DNA of 64,000 nucleotides from Marinoscillum pacificum (GCF_024714495.1 NZ_JAMZMJ010000002.1:310001-374000), one strand, 5' to 3'; numbered from the stretch's first letter, positions 17,102 through 26,340 are shown. The notes: generated by a model from the sequence alone, not told the origin. Numbers and translations are program-made.

Positions 17102-19752
17102 GTTACCAGGATCCACCAAAATTACCACTAAAGCTATTTCGCTGGTTCTGCACAGAAGAACGTCTGGAAGAACTGGAGGGAGATCTATTTGAAGTCTATC
17201 AGGACCTGGTAGAAGCAAAGGGATCTGCAATAGCCAGTATCATTTATTGGTGGATGGTGATTAGTAGTTTCCGCTCCTTCGCACTCAAATCGACTAATAG
17301 AAATAAATCACTCAAGATCATGACTCATTTTAAACACAACTTCAAAATTGCTTGGCGCAATCTGTTAAAGCATAAAACTACGTCAGCAATCAACCTTCTA
17401 GGTTTAAGCATCGGCATTGCCACCTTTCTGGGTATTATCACGATTGTCAGATATGAACTTAGTTTTCATAAACACATTCCAAATGCGGATCGTGTTTACA
17501 GAATCTATACATCTTTCAGTGGGGCATATAATGGAACGAACAGTGGAGTTGCTGCACCACTTGGCCCTTACGTAGAGGAGCATTTCCAACACCTGGAAGC
17601 AATTGCTTACTTCAAAACCTGGTCCTCAAAAGTAAAACTGCAGACCGAGCAGGATATTAAGGAAATGGGTAAAGAGCGCAAATTAACCTTTGCAACTCCT
17701 GGTTATTTTGATGTCATCCAACAATACCAGTGGGTTGCCGGCAACAAAGAATCACTCAACCAACCTCACACAGTGGTACTGACGGATGAGCAGGCTTACA
17801 AATACTTTGGAACCAAAAACTGGTCAAACATCCTCAATAAAGAACTGATCTACTCAGATTCGTTGAGAGTAGATGTTACGGGAATTGTCAAGCAAAACGA
17901 AGCTAACTCAAACTTCAACTTCACAGACTTCATCTCCTTCCCGACTATTGAAGCAACATGGCTGAAAGACAAGTTCAACCAGGGATGGGGAAGCACAAGC
18001 AGTGCATCACAAGTATTCCTTTTATTAAACAAAAAAGAAGATATCACTCAACTAAACAACTTTCTTACGGAAGTTGATAAACACGCCAAATCACTTGATG
18101 AAGACGATGATGGAAGCTGGATTACATCCTACAAAGCGCAACCTCTTCCAAAGTTGCACTTTGACACTAGCATTGGTACTTTCAATTCTGAGAGAAGTCC
18201 CGCTCATCGTAAAACACTTATCATTTTAGGCGTTGTGGGATTCGTCATACTGCTTATTGCCATTTTTAATTTCATCAATCTGGAAACTGCTCAGTCCACC
18301 ATGAAGTCTAAGGAAGTAGGTGTGAGAAAAGTACTTGGAAGCGCCAAATCATTGCTTTTAGGACGGTTTTTAACTGAAAGTGGAATTATCACGATAGCCT
18401 CTACATTTCTTGCCATTCCTATAGCACACTTCGGTCTGAAGTATTTCGCTGATTTCCTTCCGCCAAAACTTACGGTGGACTATTCCAATCCGGTGTTTTG
18501 GATTTCCCTGATCGTCATCATGGCTGTAGTATCCATCCTGGCAGGGCTCTATCCTTCATGGGTTATCGCATCTTTCAAACCGATCAATGCACTCAAATCA
18601 AATACTTCTAACCAAAAATTGGGTGGTGTATTTGTACGTAAAGCACTGATCCTACTACAATTCCTTTTTTCTCAACTCTTGATTTTTGTAACGCTCATCA
18701 TTTCCTGGCAGATCTCCTACATGCTCGATAAAGAACTTGGTTTTACTAATGAAGGCATCATGACAGTAAGTACTCCGTACTATGAGGATGTAGCAAAACA
18801 GAAAATCCTGCTCAATAAATTGGACGAGATGCCTGAAGTGAAAGACTATATTGTACAAGGAGAATTGCCTGCCGAATTCGGGATGATGACTACAACCATC
18901 AACTTCAAGACTGACACCTCAGAATCAGCTCACAGTGTTCATATGAAAAATATCCAAAAAGGATATTTCGAGTTTTACGATATAGACTTTGTAGCCGGAA
19001 ATCAATTAATTCCAAATGACACCTTGAACCACTACATTGTTAACGAAAGCTTTGTTAAGAAAATGGGCATTAAAGATCCTGCCGATGCTATTGGCAAAGC
19101 CTTTGATTTTGACCGGGGTGCTAATCATGACTTTGTGGTTGGTGTGATCAAAGACTATCACTTTCAGTCGCTACACCATCAAATAGAGCCAATGATGTTT
19201 AGTTTCAAAGATGATGGAGAAACAATCAGCTTCAAAGCCTCTAAAGACAACATTCAGACAGTCATCGACAAAATAACTCCTACATGGAATGAACTATATC
19301 CTGATGAACCTTTAGAGGTGAAATTCATGGATGACACGATTCGAAGATTCTATGAGACAGAACGACAAACCTCCAAACTCACATCTATTGCCACTGTAGT
19401 AGCCATTCTGATTTCATGCTTGGGACTATTTGGCTTAATCTCTTTCACAATTGTCAGAAAAACCAAAGAGATAGGAATAAGGAAGGTTTTGGGTGCCAAT
19501 ACGTTCCAATTGAGCACTATTTTAACCAAAGAGTTTCTCATTCTCATTGGTATGGCATTCTTGATTTCCTTACCTATCACCTTTTTCTTCAATCAGAAGT
19601 TCGAAGAAAACTTTGCTTACAATGCTCCTATTGCCTGGTGGTTGTATGCCCTAGGTGGACTAGTCTCTATTTCCATAGCATTGGTCTCTATTGGACTTAA
19701 AATCATCAAAGCTTCGAAATCCAACCCAGTGAATTCATTGAGATATGAATAG
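17098..19752 (+). CDS. ABC transporter permease, FtsX/MacB type with prefix domain
   Basis: 884 residues. Prefix region residues 1-75 (LFRWFCTEERLEELEGDLFE), then a membrane helix near LLGLSIGIATFLGIITIV, a first FtsX block with STMKSKEVGVRKVLGSAKSL, a second extracytoplasmic core and a final FtsX block with RKTKEIGIRKVLGANTFQL; it ends SNPVNSLRYE, the usual C-terminus of this family. Ten or so transmembrane helices in all. Operon with the PadR gene; paralogous to the permeases at 9468, 20245 and 40326. No ATPase is encoded nearby. Confidence 0.9.
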   Translation: MSYQDPPKLPLKLFRWFCTEERLEELEGDLFEVYQDLVEAKGSAIASIIYWWMVISSFRSFALKSTNRNKSLKIMTHFKHNFKIAWRNLLKHKTTSAINLLGLSIGIATFLGIITIVRYELSFHKHIPNADRVYRIYTSFSGAYNGTNSGVAAPLGPYVEEHFQHLEAIAYFKTWSSKVKLQTEQDIKEMGKERKLTFATPGYFDVIQQYQWVAGNKESLNQPHTVVLTDEQAYKYFGTKNWSNILNKELIYSDSLRVDVTGIVKQNEANSNFNFTDFISFPTIEATWLKDKFNQGWGSTSSASQVFLLLNKKEDITQLNNFLTEVDKHAKSLDEDDDGSWITSYKAQPLPKLHFDTSIGTFNSERSPAHRKTLIILGVVGFVILLIAIFNFINLETAQSTMKSKEVGVRKVLGSAKSLLLGRFLTESGIITIASTFLAIPIAHFGLKYFADFLPPKLTVDYSNPVFWISLIVIMAVVSILAGLYPSWVIASFKPINALKSNTSNQKLGGVFVRKALILLQFLFSQLLIFVTLIISWQISYMLDKELGFTNEGIMTVSTPYYEDVAKQKILLNKLDEMPEVKDYIVQGELPAEFGMMTTTINFKTDTSESAHSVHMKNIQKGYFEFYDIDFVAGNQLIPNDTLNHYIVNESFVKKMGIKDPADAIGKAFDFDRGANHDFVVGVIKDYHFQSLHHQIEPMMFSFKDDGETISFKASKDNIQTVIDKITPTWNELYPDEPLEVKFMDDTIRRFYETERQTSKLTSIATVVAILISCLGLFGLISFTIVRKTKEIGIRKVLGANTFQLSTILTKEFLILIGMAFLISLPITFFFNQKFEENFAYNAPIAWWLYALGGLVSISIALVSIGLKIIKASKSNPVNSLRYE

Positions 19753-19773
19753 CAATTAAAACTTTAACCAACA

Positions 19774-19810
19774 AAAAAGCCGTCAACCAGTAATCAATTG
19801 ACGGCTTTTT
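19774..19810 (+). terminator. Rho-independent terminator
   Basis: AAAAAGCCGTCAA (19774-19786) pairs with TTGACGGCTTTTT (19798-19810). Confidence 0.9.
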
Positions 19811-19840
19811 CATGTTTACTTCAAGAATAATCAACATTAA

Positions 19841-19903
19841 TTCTTAAAAATAGAAACATATTTATTTCCTCTTCGTAACTTTATATATTCTCAAAAATAG
19901 AAA
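19841..19903 (+). promoter_or_regulatory. Twin direct repeats, probable PadR operator
   Basis: TTCTTAAAAATAGAAA (19841-19856) and TTCTCAAAAATAGAAA (19888-19903) differ at one base. Each has inverted ends (TTCT and AGAA). They precede the PadR start at 19922. The sequence differs from the 16709 pair, so each regulator probably reads its own site. Confidence 0.6.
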
Positions 19904-19921
19904 GAAACTAAAATCATTAAA

Positions 19922-20248
19922 ATGAAAGGGTTTATAGGAGAATTTGAAGAGCTCGTTTTATTGACCATTGCCAACCTTGGGTCTGAAGCCTATGGTGTGG
20001 CAATCATGGAAGACATCACCATCAGAGCCAATCGCAAACTGAGCATAGGAGCACTCCACTCCACCCTCACTCGCCTGGAAGAGAAAGGATACATCACATC
20101 CTTTTTGGGAGAACCGACTTCCGAACGTGGCGGTAGACGAAAGCGCTATTTTGAATTGACACAATCAGCAATAGGTGAACTGAACAATATGAAATCACTT
20201 CGCGATGAACTATGGGCTAACTCTAAAATCAACCTCTCCATCCAATGA
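19922..20248 (+). CDS. PadR-family transcriptional regulator
   Basis: 108 residues: GEFEELVLLTIANLGSEAYG, GALHSTLTRLEEKGYITS and ERGGRRKRYFELTQSA mark the PadR winged helix and its wing. Overlaps the permease gene by 4 bases. Twin 16-bp repeats upstream are the likely autoregulatory site. Confidence 0.9.
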   Translation: MKGFIGEFEELVLLTIANLGSEAYGVAIMEDITIRANRKLSIGALHSTLTRLEEKGYITSFLGEPTSERGGRRKRYFELTQSAIGELNNMKSLRDELWANSKINLSIQ

Positions 20249-22857
20249 GCACTCAACCACCCAAACTAGCCACCTGGCTCTTTGAGAAGCTTTGTGGAGC
20301 TGCATTTGCAGAAGATCTCAGAGGAGACCTTGATGAAATATATGGAAAAAACATCCAGAATAAAGGTCAATTAAAAGCCAACCTGATCTATTGGCAGCAC
20401 ACCCTTTCGCTAGGTTTTTCCTATGCATTGAAAAAACGAAAACAAGACGTTACGCTCACATCATACAGTACCAGCCGTGAGTTATCCATGCTTCGCAACT
20501 ATATCAAAATCTCTATACGGAACCTGAAAAAACAAAAAACCTTCACCGTTCTCAATATAATTGGTCTTGCGATGGGTATGAGTATCATGGTACTGTGCCT
20601 GGCCGTATATGTAGACCTTCTCAAATTCGATGAACATCACGTTGACGCAGATCGAATCTACCGAGTGATCACTACTGTAGAACATGATGGCAACAAAGAA
20701 ACATTTGCCTCATCTCCTACCGCATTGGGCAAACTAGCAAAAGACCAATTACCTAACCTTGAGGTAGTCATTCCTATTAATGATCAGTTTTATGCTAACG
20801 CTCAAACCAATAAAGGAGATCTCAAATTTCAAGGCTACATAACCACCAGTGAGTTTCTATCTGTATTTGATTTTCCACTAGCATATGGAAGTAAAACATC
20901 ACTTCAAACACCCAACAGCGTCATCATTACACATGAATTTGCAGAAAAATTATTCGGTACGGATAATGCTCTTAACCAAATCATCACTACAGAAAAATGG
21001 GGACCACTAAAGGTTTCTGGCGTTTTAGCACCATTTCCCAAACATACCCATTTCGAATTCGACGTTCTTGCTGGCACATCTACAATAAATCCTTCAAAAA
21101 ATCGATCATTAGCAGATCAATGGACAGATTTTCATGGGAACTACTTTTACTTCAAAATAGCCGAAGGCTCTACGAAAAGTCAAATTGCTTCCAGTATAGC
21201 ACAATTGGCAAAAGAAGGAAATGAATATTTCATAGAGCAAAATGAAAAAGCAACCTTCAAACTACAGGCCATTGTTGATATAAATCCCAATGAAGACATA
21301 TCCGATGACCTGGGAGTAGTCTTTGAACATAGTGGATTCTTATTATTCTTTGGCATTGCTCTGCTTATACTTCTACCGGCTTGCTTTAACTATACCAATA
21401 TGTCAATTGCCAGAGCACTTCACAGATCCAAAGAGATTGGTATTCGAAAGGTAATCGGAAGTCAGCGAAAGCAAATTATTGAGCAATTTCTGGTAGAAAC
21501 CATAATTGTATGCCTGATCTCCACAGTCTTATCTGTCGGAATATTTGAGCTAATTAAAAGGGAATTTGTCAGTACGCTGGCAGACGGCTCCGCACTATCG
21601 ATGGACCTAACCTGGCAGATGAGTATAGCCTTCATCATTTTTGGGGTGTTGGTTGGCGCACTTACAGGGATAGTGCCTGCACTATATTTTGCTAAAATCT
21701 CTCCATTGTCCGCTTTAAAAAACAATATGACTGAGGGGCAAGTATCCATCTCAGGCTTGAGAAAAGGACTTTTAACTGCACAATTCAGTCTCACACTCAT
21801 ATTCATGATAGGAATTGGATCACTATTCCAACAATACCGACTATCACTCACCCATGATCTGGGATTTAACAAAGAGAATATTTTAGTAATTCCTATTAGT
21901 AATCAAAAACAGGACATCCTAAAAAACACCTTATTAGCCAATCCTGATGTTCGAAATGTTAGCTTTACGAATAGTATTCCCGGCACTGACATTTCCAATA
22001 AAGAATATGTCTATTTCAAATCAATTCAGGACTCCATGCGGTTCTACTCGATTCAAACTAGTGAATCCTTCATTGAGCATATGGACATTAAGATGGTTTG
22101 GGGCAATACGCCTGATCCCAGAAATAAGCAGATTCCTGATGTTGTCGTCAATGAAGCGTTTATGAAGGACATTAGAGTCATTAATCCAGACAGTGACAGC
22201 CTACTGATTCAGCTTATAACTGGACCAGCACGAATCAGCGGAGTGGTACAAAACTATCATCACGAGCCATTAAACTCACGGATTTACCCAATGGTCATAT
22301 CGTTATCCGAGAATTGCCATTTAGCACTCGTCAGCATTACATCCAGTGATCTGGCACAAACTCTGGAAAGCCTGGAAACGTCCTGGAACGAAGTTTATCC
22401 TAACGAGCAGTTTACCGCCTCTTTTCTTACTGACGAAATAGAAAAGGCTTATGAGTTCTTCCGGGTAGTGCTGAAAATATTCGGCTATTTGGCATTTCTT
22501 GCCATTAGTGTTTCATGTTTAGGGCTACTAGGCATGGTCATTTATTCTACAGAAAACAGAACCAAAGAGGTCGCTATCAGAAAAATACTTGGAGCCAATC
22601 ATTCTCAATTATTGAAAACGCTGGCAGGGATGTTTTTCAAACTTTGGGCTATAGCTATAGTGATCGCAGTGCCTGTAGCCTATACGTTTTATGACCTGGT
22701 ACTGATCCGTCTATTCAATAAATTTAGTGATGGGATTGGAAGCCTGGAGATTCTTGTTAGTGTAGTGATCACTGTAGGTTTAGGAACACTGGCCATATTA
22801 TGGCAAACCAATAAAATCGTCCAAATAAACCCAGCCAACAACCTCAGGACAGAGTAA
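20245..22857 (+). CDS. ABC transporter permease, FtsX/MacB type with prefix domain
   Basis: 870 residues with prefix region (TWLFEKLCGAAFAEDLRGDLDE), first membrane helix near NIIGLAMGMSIMVLCLAVYV, FtsX blocks with RALHRSKEIGIRKVIGSQRKQ and ENRTKEVAIRKILGANHSQ, and a C-terminus ending NPANNLRTE. More diverged from the other three permeases than they are from each other by eye. Third of three same-strand PadR-permease operons between 9.1 and 22.9 kb. There is no clear terminator in the 63 bases before the DsbA-like gene, so read-through is possible. Confidence 0.9.
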   Translation: MSTQPPKLATWLFEKLCGAAFAEDLRGDLDEIYGKNIQNKGQLKANLIYWQHTLSLGFSYALKKRKQDVTLTSYSTSRELSMLRNYIKISIRNLKKQKTFTVLNIIGLAMGMSIMVLCLAVYVDLLKFDEHHVDADRIYRVITTVEHDGNKETFASSPTALGKLAKDQLPNLEVVIPINDQFYANAQTNKGDLKFQGYITTSEFLSVFDFPLAYGSKTSLQTPNSVIITHEFAEKLFGTDNALNQIITTEKWGPLKVSGVLAPFPKHTHFEFDVLAGTSTINPSKNRSLADQWTDFHGNYFYFKIAEGSTKSQIASSIAQLAKEGNEYFIEQNEKATFKLQAIVDINPNEDISDDLGVVFEHSGFLLFFGIALLILLPACFNYTNMSIARALHRSKEIGIRKVIGSQRKQIIEQFLVETIIVCLISTVLSVGIFELIKREFVSTLADGSALSMDLTWQMSIAFIIFGVLVGALTGIVPALYFAKISPLSALKNNMTEGQVSISGLRKGLLTAQFSLTLIFMIGIGSLFQQYRLSLTHDLGFNKENILVIPISNQKQDILKNTLLANPDVRNVSFTNSIPGTDISNKEYVYFKSIQDSMRFYSIQTSESFIEHMDIKMVWGNTPDPRNKQIPDVVVNEAFMKDIRVINPDSDSLLIQLITGPARISGVVQNYHHEPLNSRIYPMVISLSENCHLALVSITSSDLAQTLESLETSWNEVYPNEQFTASFLTDEIEKAYEFFRVVLKIFGYLAFLAISVSCLGLLGMVIYSTENRTKEVAIRKILGANHSQLLKTLAGMFFKLWAIAIVIAVPVAYTFYDLVLIRLFNKFSDGIGSLEILVSVVITVGLGTLAILWQTNKIVQINPANNLRTE

Positions 22858-22920
22858 AAAAATTATTGAACTAATTGACTGATTTATCACTTACCATTAC
22901 AATCACATAATTGTAGGTAC

Positions 22921-23625
22921 ATGAAAATAGAAATCTGGAGTGATATCGTTTGTCCGTTTTGTTACATTGGAAAGAGACGTTTTGAAGAAGCTCTGCAGCA
23001 ATTCAGCCATATTGATCAACTAGAAATTGAATATAAAAGCTTTCAGCTCAACCCAAACACAGTAACCAATACGGAAATATCCGCACATCAAAACCTGGCT
23101 TCTCACAAGGGGATCAGCGTGCAGGAAGCGAAGCAAATGGGCGACCATGTGACTAACATGGCCAAAGAAGTGGGATTGACATATGATTTTGACAAGGCAG
23201 TGGTTGCCAATACCTTGAAAGCACACCAAATGCTTCATTTCGCAAAAGCAAAAAAGCTACAACTGGAAACTAAAGAAGCTTTACTTAAAGCCTATTTTAC
23301 TGATGGTGTGAATATCGATGATACTGATTCACTTGTAGGTATAGGAGAATCTATCGGTTTGAATGGTGTAGAACTTCGAAAATCATTAGATGCAAATGAA
23401 TTTGAAGAGGCTGTTCGTTTCGATATTTATGAAGCACAGCAGTTGAGAATACAAGGAGTGCCGTTCTATGTTTTCAACAGAAAATATGGTATCTCAGGAG
23501 CACAACAAACGGAGGTATTCCAACAAACCCTGGAGAAGAGTTTTGGAGAGTGGTCAGCAGAAAATACCACAACTCCTTTGCAAACCATCTCGGGAGACAG
23601 TTGCGATGTAGATGGAAACTGTTAA
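22921..23625 (+). CDS. DsbA-family oxidoreductase (FrnE-like)
   Basis: 234 residues, cytoplasmic (no signal). The thioredoxin-fold active site CPFC is at residues 11-14 in DIVCPFCYIGKRRF; the cis-Pro lies in RIQGVPFYVFN near residue 180, with an all-helical insertion between, as in FrnE proteins. Members catalyse thiol-disulfide exchange and are often linked to oxidative stress. An odd C-terminal tail (DSCDVDGNC) adds two cysteines. Convergent with the next gene, separated by a two-way terminator. Confidence 0.92.
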   Translation: MKIEIWSDIVCPFCYIGKRRFEEALQQFSHIDQLEIEYKSFQLNPNTVTNTEISAHQNLASHKGISVQEAKQMGDHVTNMAKEVGLTYDFDKAVVANTLKAHQMLHFAKAKKLQLETKEALLKAYFTDGVNIDDTDSLVGIGESIGLNGVELRKSLDANEFEEAVRFDIYEAQQLRIQGVPFYVFNRKYGISGAQQTEVFQQTLEKSFGEWSAENTTTPLQTISGDSCDVDGNC

Positions 23626-23633
23626 CAAAAATA

Positions 23634-23657
23634 AAAGCCAGACTTAAGTCTGGCTTT
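23634..23657. terminator. Bidirectional terminator
   Basis: AAAGCCAGACTT followed directly by AAGTCTGGCTTT, a perfect 24-bp palindrome between convergent genes ending at 23625 and 23670; A-rich before, T-rich after. Confidence 0.8.
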
Positions 23658-23669
23658 CTTCGCTTAATT

Positions 23670-24413
23670 CTATACTACCCCTCCAGTTCTGAGTTTCTCG
23701 TACATCGCCGCCTGCTTCTCTGTTAATGATAGTAACTTGGACTTATTATCTTCCAATTCCTTATTCTGAGTTTTTAACTTTTGAGTAGCCAACTCCAATT
23801 TCTTATTCAATTGCTGAGTCATTGAAATACGCTTGTTCAAAGCAATTTCCTTCATAGCATTGTCCATTGTCAACTTTCTAAAGTGATGAGCCCAATACCC
23901 ACAAACGATCACAACAGTCAGTGCAAGAGCAGCATGATAAACAAACGTATGAAGACTCATATACTCTAGCTGAGTAAAATAGATATCAGGAACCCCTGTG
24001 TATTGCATGAATGCAAACACCGCATGATGCACTACTACAAATCCGATCAATGGAATTTGATATTTCCAGTTTTGGTAGACGATGAGAATAGCACTGCCGA
24101 TAAAAGCGAAAAAGTGCATCTCAAACAACCCATGCATTTGATAAATAAAAGTCCCAACGAAAACCCCGAAAAAGCCACTTGCTACATATCGGTGTAAACT
24201 TGCTGAAGGCAACAGTGCCTTGAGAATGAACCAAGAACCAAGCGCCAAGGCAGCCGTTCCGAATCCAATAAGCCAGGTGTCGTAATAGAACGAAATAAAA
24301 ATTCCGAACACAGAATAAATCATAAGAAACCTGAAAGTGAAAAGATCAGATCTCTTGTTAAGGTCAGCCATTACTTTAGCTTCCTCTTCCTTTGATAGTT
24401 TTAAGTTTTGCAT
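23670..24413 (-). CDS. Multi-pass membrane sensor-like protein with coiled-coil tail
   Basis: 247 residues. About six transmembrane helices span residues 28-185. The pattern YQMHGLFEMHFFAFIGSAI followed by VVHHAVFAFMQYTG resembles the His-rich membrane sensor module found at the N-terminus of some chemoreceptors and diguanylate cyclases. After the last helix a coiled coil (ELATQKLKTQNKELEDNKS) of about 60 residues ends the protein. There is no kinase, cyclase or methyl-accepting output domain, so the signal must pass to a separate partner. It is co-directional with nothing immediately upstream except the redoxin gene (32 bases away), perhaps an operon. Confidence 0.7.
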   Translation of the reverse strand: MQNLKLSKEEEAKVMADLNKRSDLFTFRFLMIYSVFGIFISFYYDTWLIGFGTAALALGSWFILKALLPSASLHRYVASGFFGVFVGTFIYQMHGLFEMHFFAFIGSAILIVYQNWKYQIPLIGFVVVHHAVFAFMQYTGVPDIYFTQLEYMSLHTFVYHAALALTVVIVCGYWAHHFRKLTMDNAMKEIALNKRISMTQQLNKKLELATQKLKTQNKELEDNKSKLLSLTEKQAAMYEKLRTGGVV

Positions 24414-24445
24414 TTTTTTGTCTAGCGTAAATGATAGTTTCTTTA

Positions 24446-25048
24446 TTACATACTAAGTGTATAGTCAATACCACAACCATATGCGATTGTAGCTTGCGGC
24501 CCAAATTCAGGCGGAGCAACACCTGAAGTCAGTGAGTCCAGAGCCATTTGAGCGAAATTGCTCAGCGGATCTGTACAGTATCTTGCTTTATTATAATTTC
24601 CTCTGAAATAGAGTTGATGATTTGTATTAATGATGACAGCTTGTGGAGTTGAATATACTCCTAGGGAAACCGCAAACTCCTGGTTTACATCTCTGATAAT
24701 CTTCGTTTCTCCTTCAAAAAATGGTCTTGCCTTAGAAATATCATCTTCTGCTGGAATAACCACCACAAATTCAAGGCTATCACCATATTGGCGTCTGAGC
24801 GAATTAAAATGCGTTAAATTGAATCTTGAACACGGACAATTGGTCGTGAAGAAGTGATAAAATACAGGCTTGGAAAGTTCTGTAGACGTAGAATCTCCCG
24901 GATATACCTTTTGATTGATGTATACCTCTCTATACCCTTCAGGTATAGGCGTTGGCAACAAATATTGTATTTCTGTCCACCAGAACATAGCTCCAATGGC
25001 GCCTAAAACAGAAGCAATAAATACTCCTGCTGCGATTTTTCTTAGCAA
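24446..25048 (-). CDS. Membrane-anchored thioredoxin-like protein
   Basis: 200 residues starting at a TTG; the next in-frame Met (residue 21) would remove the N-terminal anchor (hydrophobic residues 6-23). The soluble domain has FYHFFTTNCPCSRFN with Cys71 and Cys73, a CxC redoxin active site like those of AhpC/TSA-related proteins (DUF6436 group), and a cis-Pro region VYSTPQAVIIN. Residue Cys193 in YGCGIDY may be a third redox residue. It probably handles thiols on the periplasmic face. It is followed by the membrane sensor gene after 32 bases, so the two may work together. Confidence 0.72.
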   Translation of the reverse strand: MLRKIAAGVFIASVLGAIGAMFWWTEIQYLLPTPIPEGYREVYINQKVYPGDSTSTELSKPVFYHFFTTNCPCSRFNLTHFNSLRRQYGDSLEFVVVIPAEDDISKARPFFEGETKIIRDVNQEFAVSLGVYSTPQAVIINTNHQLYFRGNYNKARYCTDPLSNFAQMALDSLTSGVAPPEFGPQATIAYGCGIDYTLSM

Positions 25049-25321
25049 AACGGTCTGTCTTTAAGTTGATGGTTAATCGGTTGCTTAAAAACTGCCTAAA
25101 GGGTTGGTAGCGTAAAAGTAACACTTAATGATCATGTATGTACATAACTATCTCCTGAGAACACACATTTGTTTGCGAATGGACATTATATTTCGACAAA
25201 CGGCCAAAATTAACACACGAACGGATGATGAAATTTTAAACACCTAATTATCAGCATGTTATAAATCATATTATTTAGACAATGAATAGCTGAATGTATT
25301 GTAATTTGTGGAACTCAACTT
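25049..25321. other. Intergenic region, no gene seen
   Basis: AT-rich stretch between two minus-strand genes. No ORF with a plausible start, repeat or RNA fold stands out; the promoter of the redoxin gene must lie in its left part. Confidence 0.5.
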
Positions 25322-25357
25322 AAAAAAGTAAGGCCATCTGCTAACCAGCAAATGACC
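25322..25357 (-). terminator. Rho-independent terminator of the collagen-like lipoprotein gene
   Basis: On the minus strand GGTCATTTGCT pairs with AGCAGATGGCC (G-U pairs allowed), then TTACTTTTTT. Confidence 0.75.
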
Positions 25358-25389
25358 TACCCTATGTGACAACCGATAAGATTTTAACC

Positions 25390-25971
25390 TTATCGTCTAG
25401 CTGGTTGTCCGGTATAATTACCTTTAATGTCTGGAAGGTTTAAAGCTTCTACAACCTCATTGTAATCAGAGAAATCAACGCGCCCTCCATTCCATATATT
25501 ACCGGGTACTATTACCACTCTTGCGATCCAATCGTCTGTATCGATAGCTCCTAAAATATCCAGTGGAAATTCTGCATCCATGAATAATCGAACGTCATAC
25601 ATAGAGAAGTCATAATTATATTGAAGCGTTCCATCATCAGTCAAAATTGTCTGTGGAAGTTGCCTCCAAACCTCTACCAACTCACCATCATTCGTTTCAT
25701 AGGTATCCCAAAGGAAGTATACCAACGTTACGTCAGATGATACTCCAGTAAAACTATCTGGATAAGGAAGAATCACTTCATATGCCGGAGCACTGAATGT
25801 TACTCCTGTCCACTCAAACACGTAGGCACTCTCCCCATCCACTCCGTCAACACCATCATATCCACGAGGACCTTGAGGTCCCACAGGACCCTGCGGACCA
25901 ACATAAGTCTCTGTACAAGAGACAAGTACCATTAAACTAAAAAATATTACTGAGGTAAATAAAGTTTTCAT
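25390..25971 (-). CDS. Lipoprotein with short collagen-like repeat
   Basis: The frame is open to 26226, but a lipoprotein signal (SLMVLVSC) begins at the ATG at 25971, giving 193 residues; the longer version would overlap the cold-shock promoter. After Cys18 come Gly-X-Y triplets (GPQGPVGPQGPRGYDG, then DGVDGE), a typical Bacteroidota collagen-like stub. The C-terminal 140 residues are beta-rich with no known family. It should sit on the outer membrane. Divergent from the csp gene; the shared 115-base region holds a perfect inverted repeat. Confidence 0.8.
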   Translation of the reverse strand: MKTLFTSVIFFSLMVLVSCTETYVGPQGPVGPQGPRGYDGVDGVDGESAYVFEWTGVTFSAPAYEVILPYPDSFTGVSSDVTLVYFLWDTYETNDGELVEVWRQLPQTILTDDGTLQYNYDFSMYDVRLFMDAEFPLDILGAIDTDDWIARVVIVPGNIWNGGRVDFSDYNEVVEALNLPDIKGNYTGQPARR

Positions 25972-26010
25972 AATCACAATCATTTGGTTTCTTTTTACGT
26001 ATAACCAAAC

Positions 26011-26038
26011 ATTGTTCCACTTTTTTATTTGGAACAAT
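26011..26038. promoter_or_regulatory. Perfect inverted repeat between divergent genes
   Basis: ATTGTTCCA (26011-26019) and TGGAACAAT (26030-26038), 10-base spacer, in the divergent promoter region of the lipoprotein and csp genes. It overlaps the proposed csp -33 element. Likely operator; the regulator is unknown. Confidence 0.5.
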
Positions 26039-26056
26039 TTTATTTCAGTACCTTTG
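26028..26056 (+). promoter_or_regulatory. Bacteroidota-type promoter of the cold-shock gene
   Basis: TTTG (26028-26031) and TACCTTTG (26049-26056) match the -33/-7 elements of Bacteroidota sigma factor promoters, with 17 bases between. The -7 box lies inside a GTACC-TTT-GGTAC palindrome (26048-26060). Confidence 0.55.
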
Positions 26057-26086
26057 GTACAATTTTTAATTTTATTCTTTTTTTTA

Positions 26087-26278
26087 ATGAACACTGGTAA
26101 AGTAAAATTCTTTAATGATTCGAAAGGATACGGATTTATTAAAGAAGATGGAACAGACAAAGAATACTTTGTACACGTTTCAGGTCTAGTTGATGAGGTT
26201 AGACAAAATGATGATGTAACCTTCAACCTTAAAGAAGGTAAGCGAGGATTAAATGCAATTGATGTTAAGCTTGCTTAA
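26087..26278 (+). CDS. Cold-shock protein (CspA family)
   Basis: 63 residues from the ATG at 26087; the family starts at MNTGKVKFFN, and the upstream extension encodes only hydrophobic noise. RNP1 (SKGYGFI) and RNP2-like (YFVHVSGL) motifs identify a single OB-fold RNA/ssDNA-binding domain. Family members act as RNA chaperones, in the cold or in growth transitions. The gene is monocistronic with its own promoter and terminator, and slightly shorter than the E. coli proteins, as usual in this phylum. Confidence 0.93.
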   Translation: MNTGKVKFFNDSKGYGFIKEDGTDKEYFVHVSGLVDEVRQNDDVTFNLKEGKRGLNAIDVKLA

Positions 26279-26308
26279 TTATTAATATAGAAAGTATTTT
26301 AATCAAAG

Positions 26309-26340
26309 AACCCTGACGGTAACCGTCAGGGTTTTATTTT
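26309..26340. terminator. Bidirectional terminator between csp and nitrilase genes
   Basis: AACCCTGACGGT (26309-26320) and ACCGTCAGGGTT (26322-26333), followed by a T-rich run on the plus side. The nitrilase stop codon overlaps the end of it. Confidence 0.8.

Noticed and set aside
25972-26226. Upstream 85-codon extension of the collagen-like lipoprotein
   Set aside because: It runs through the csp gene on the other strand; the lipoprotein signal starts at 25971.
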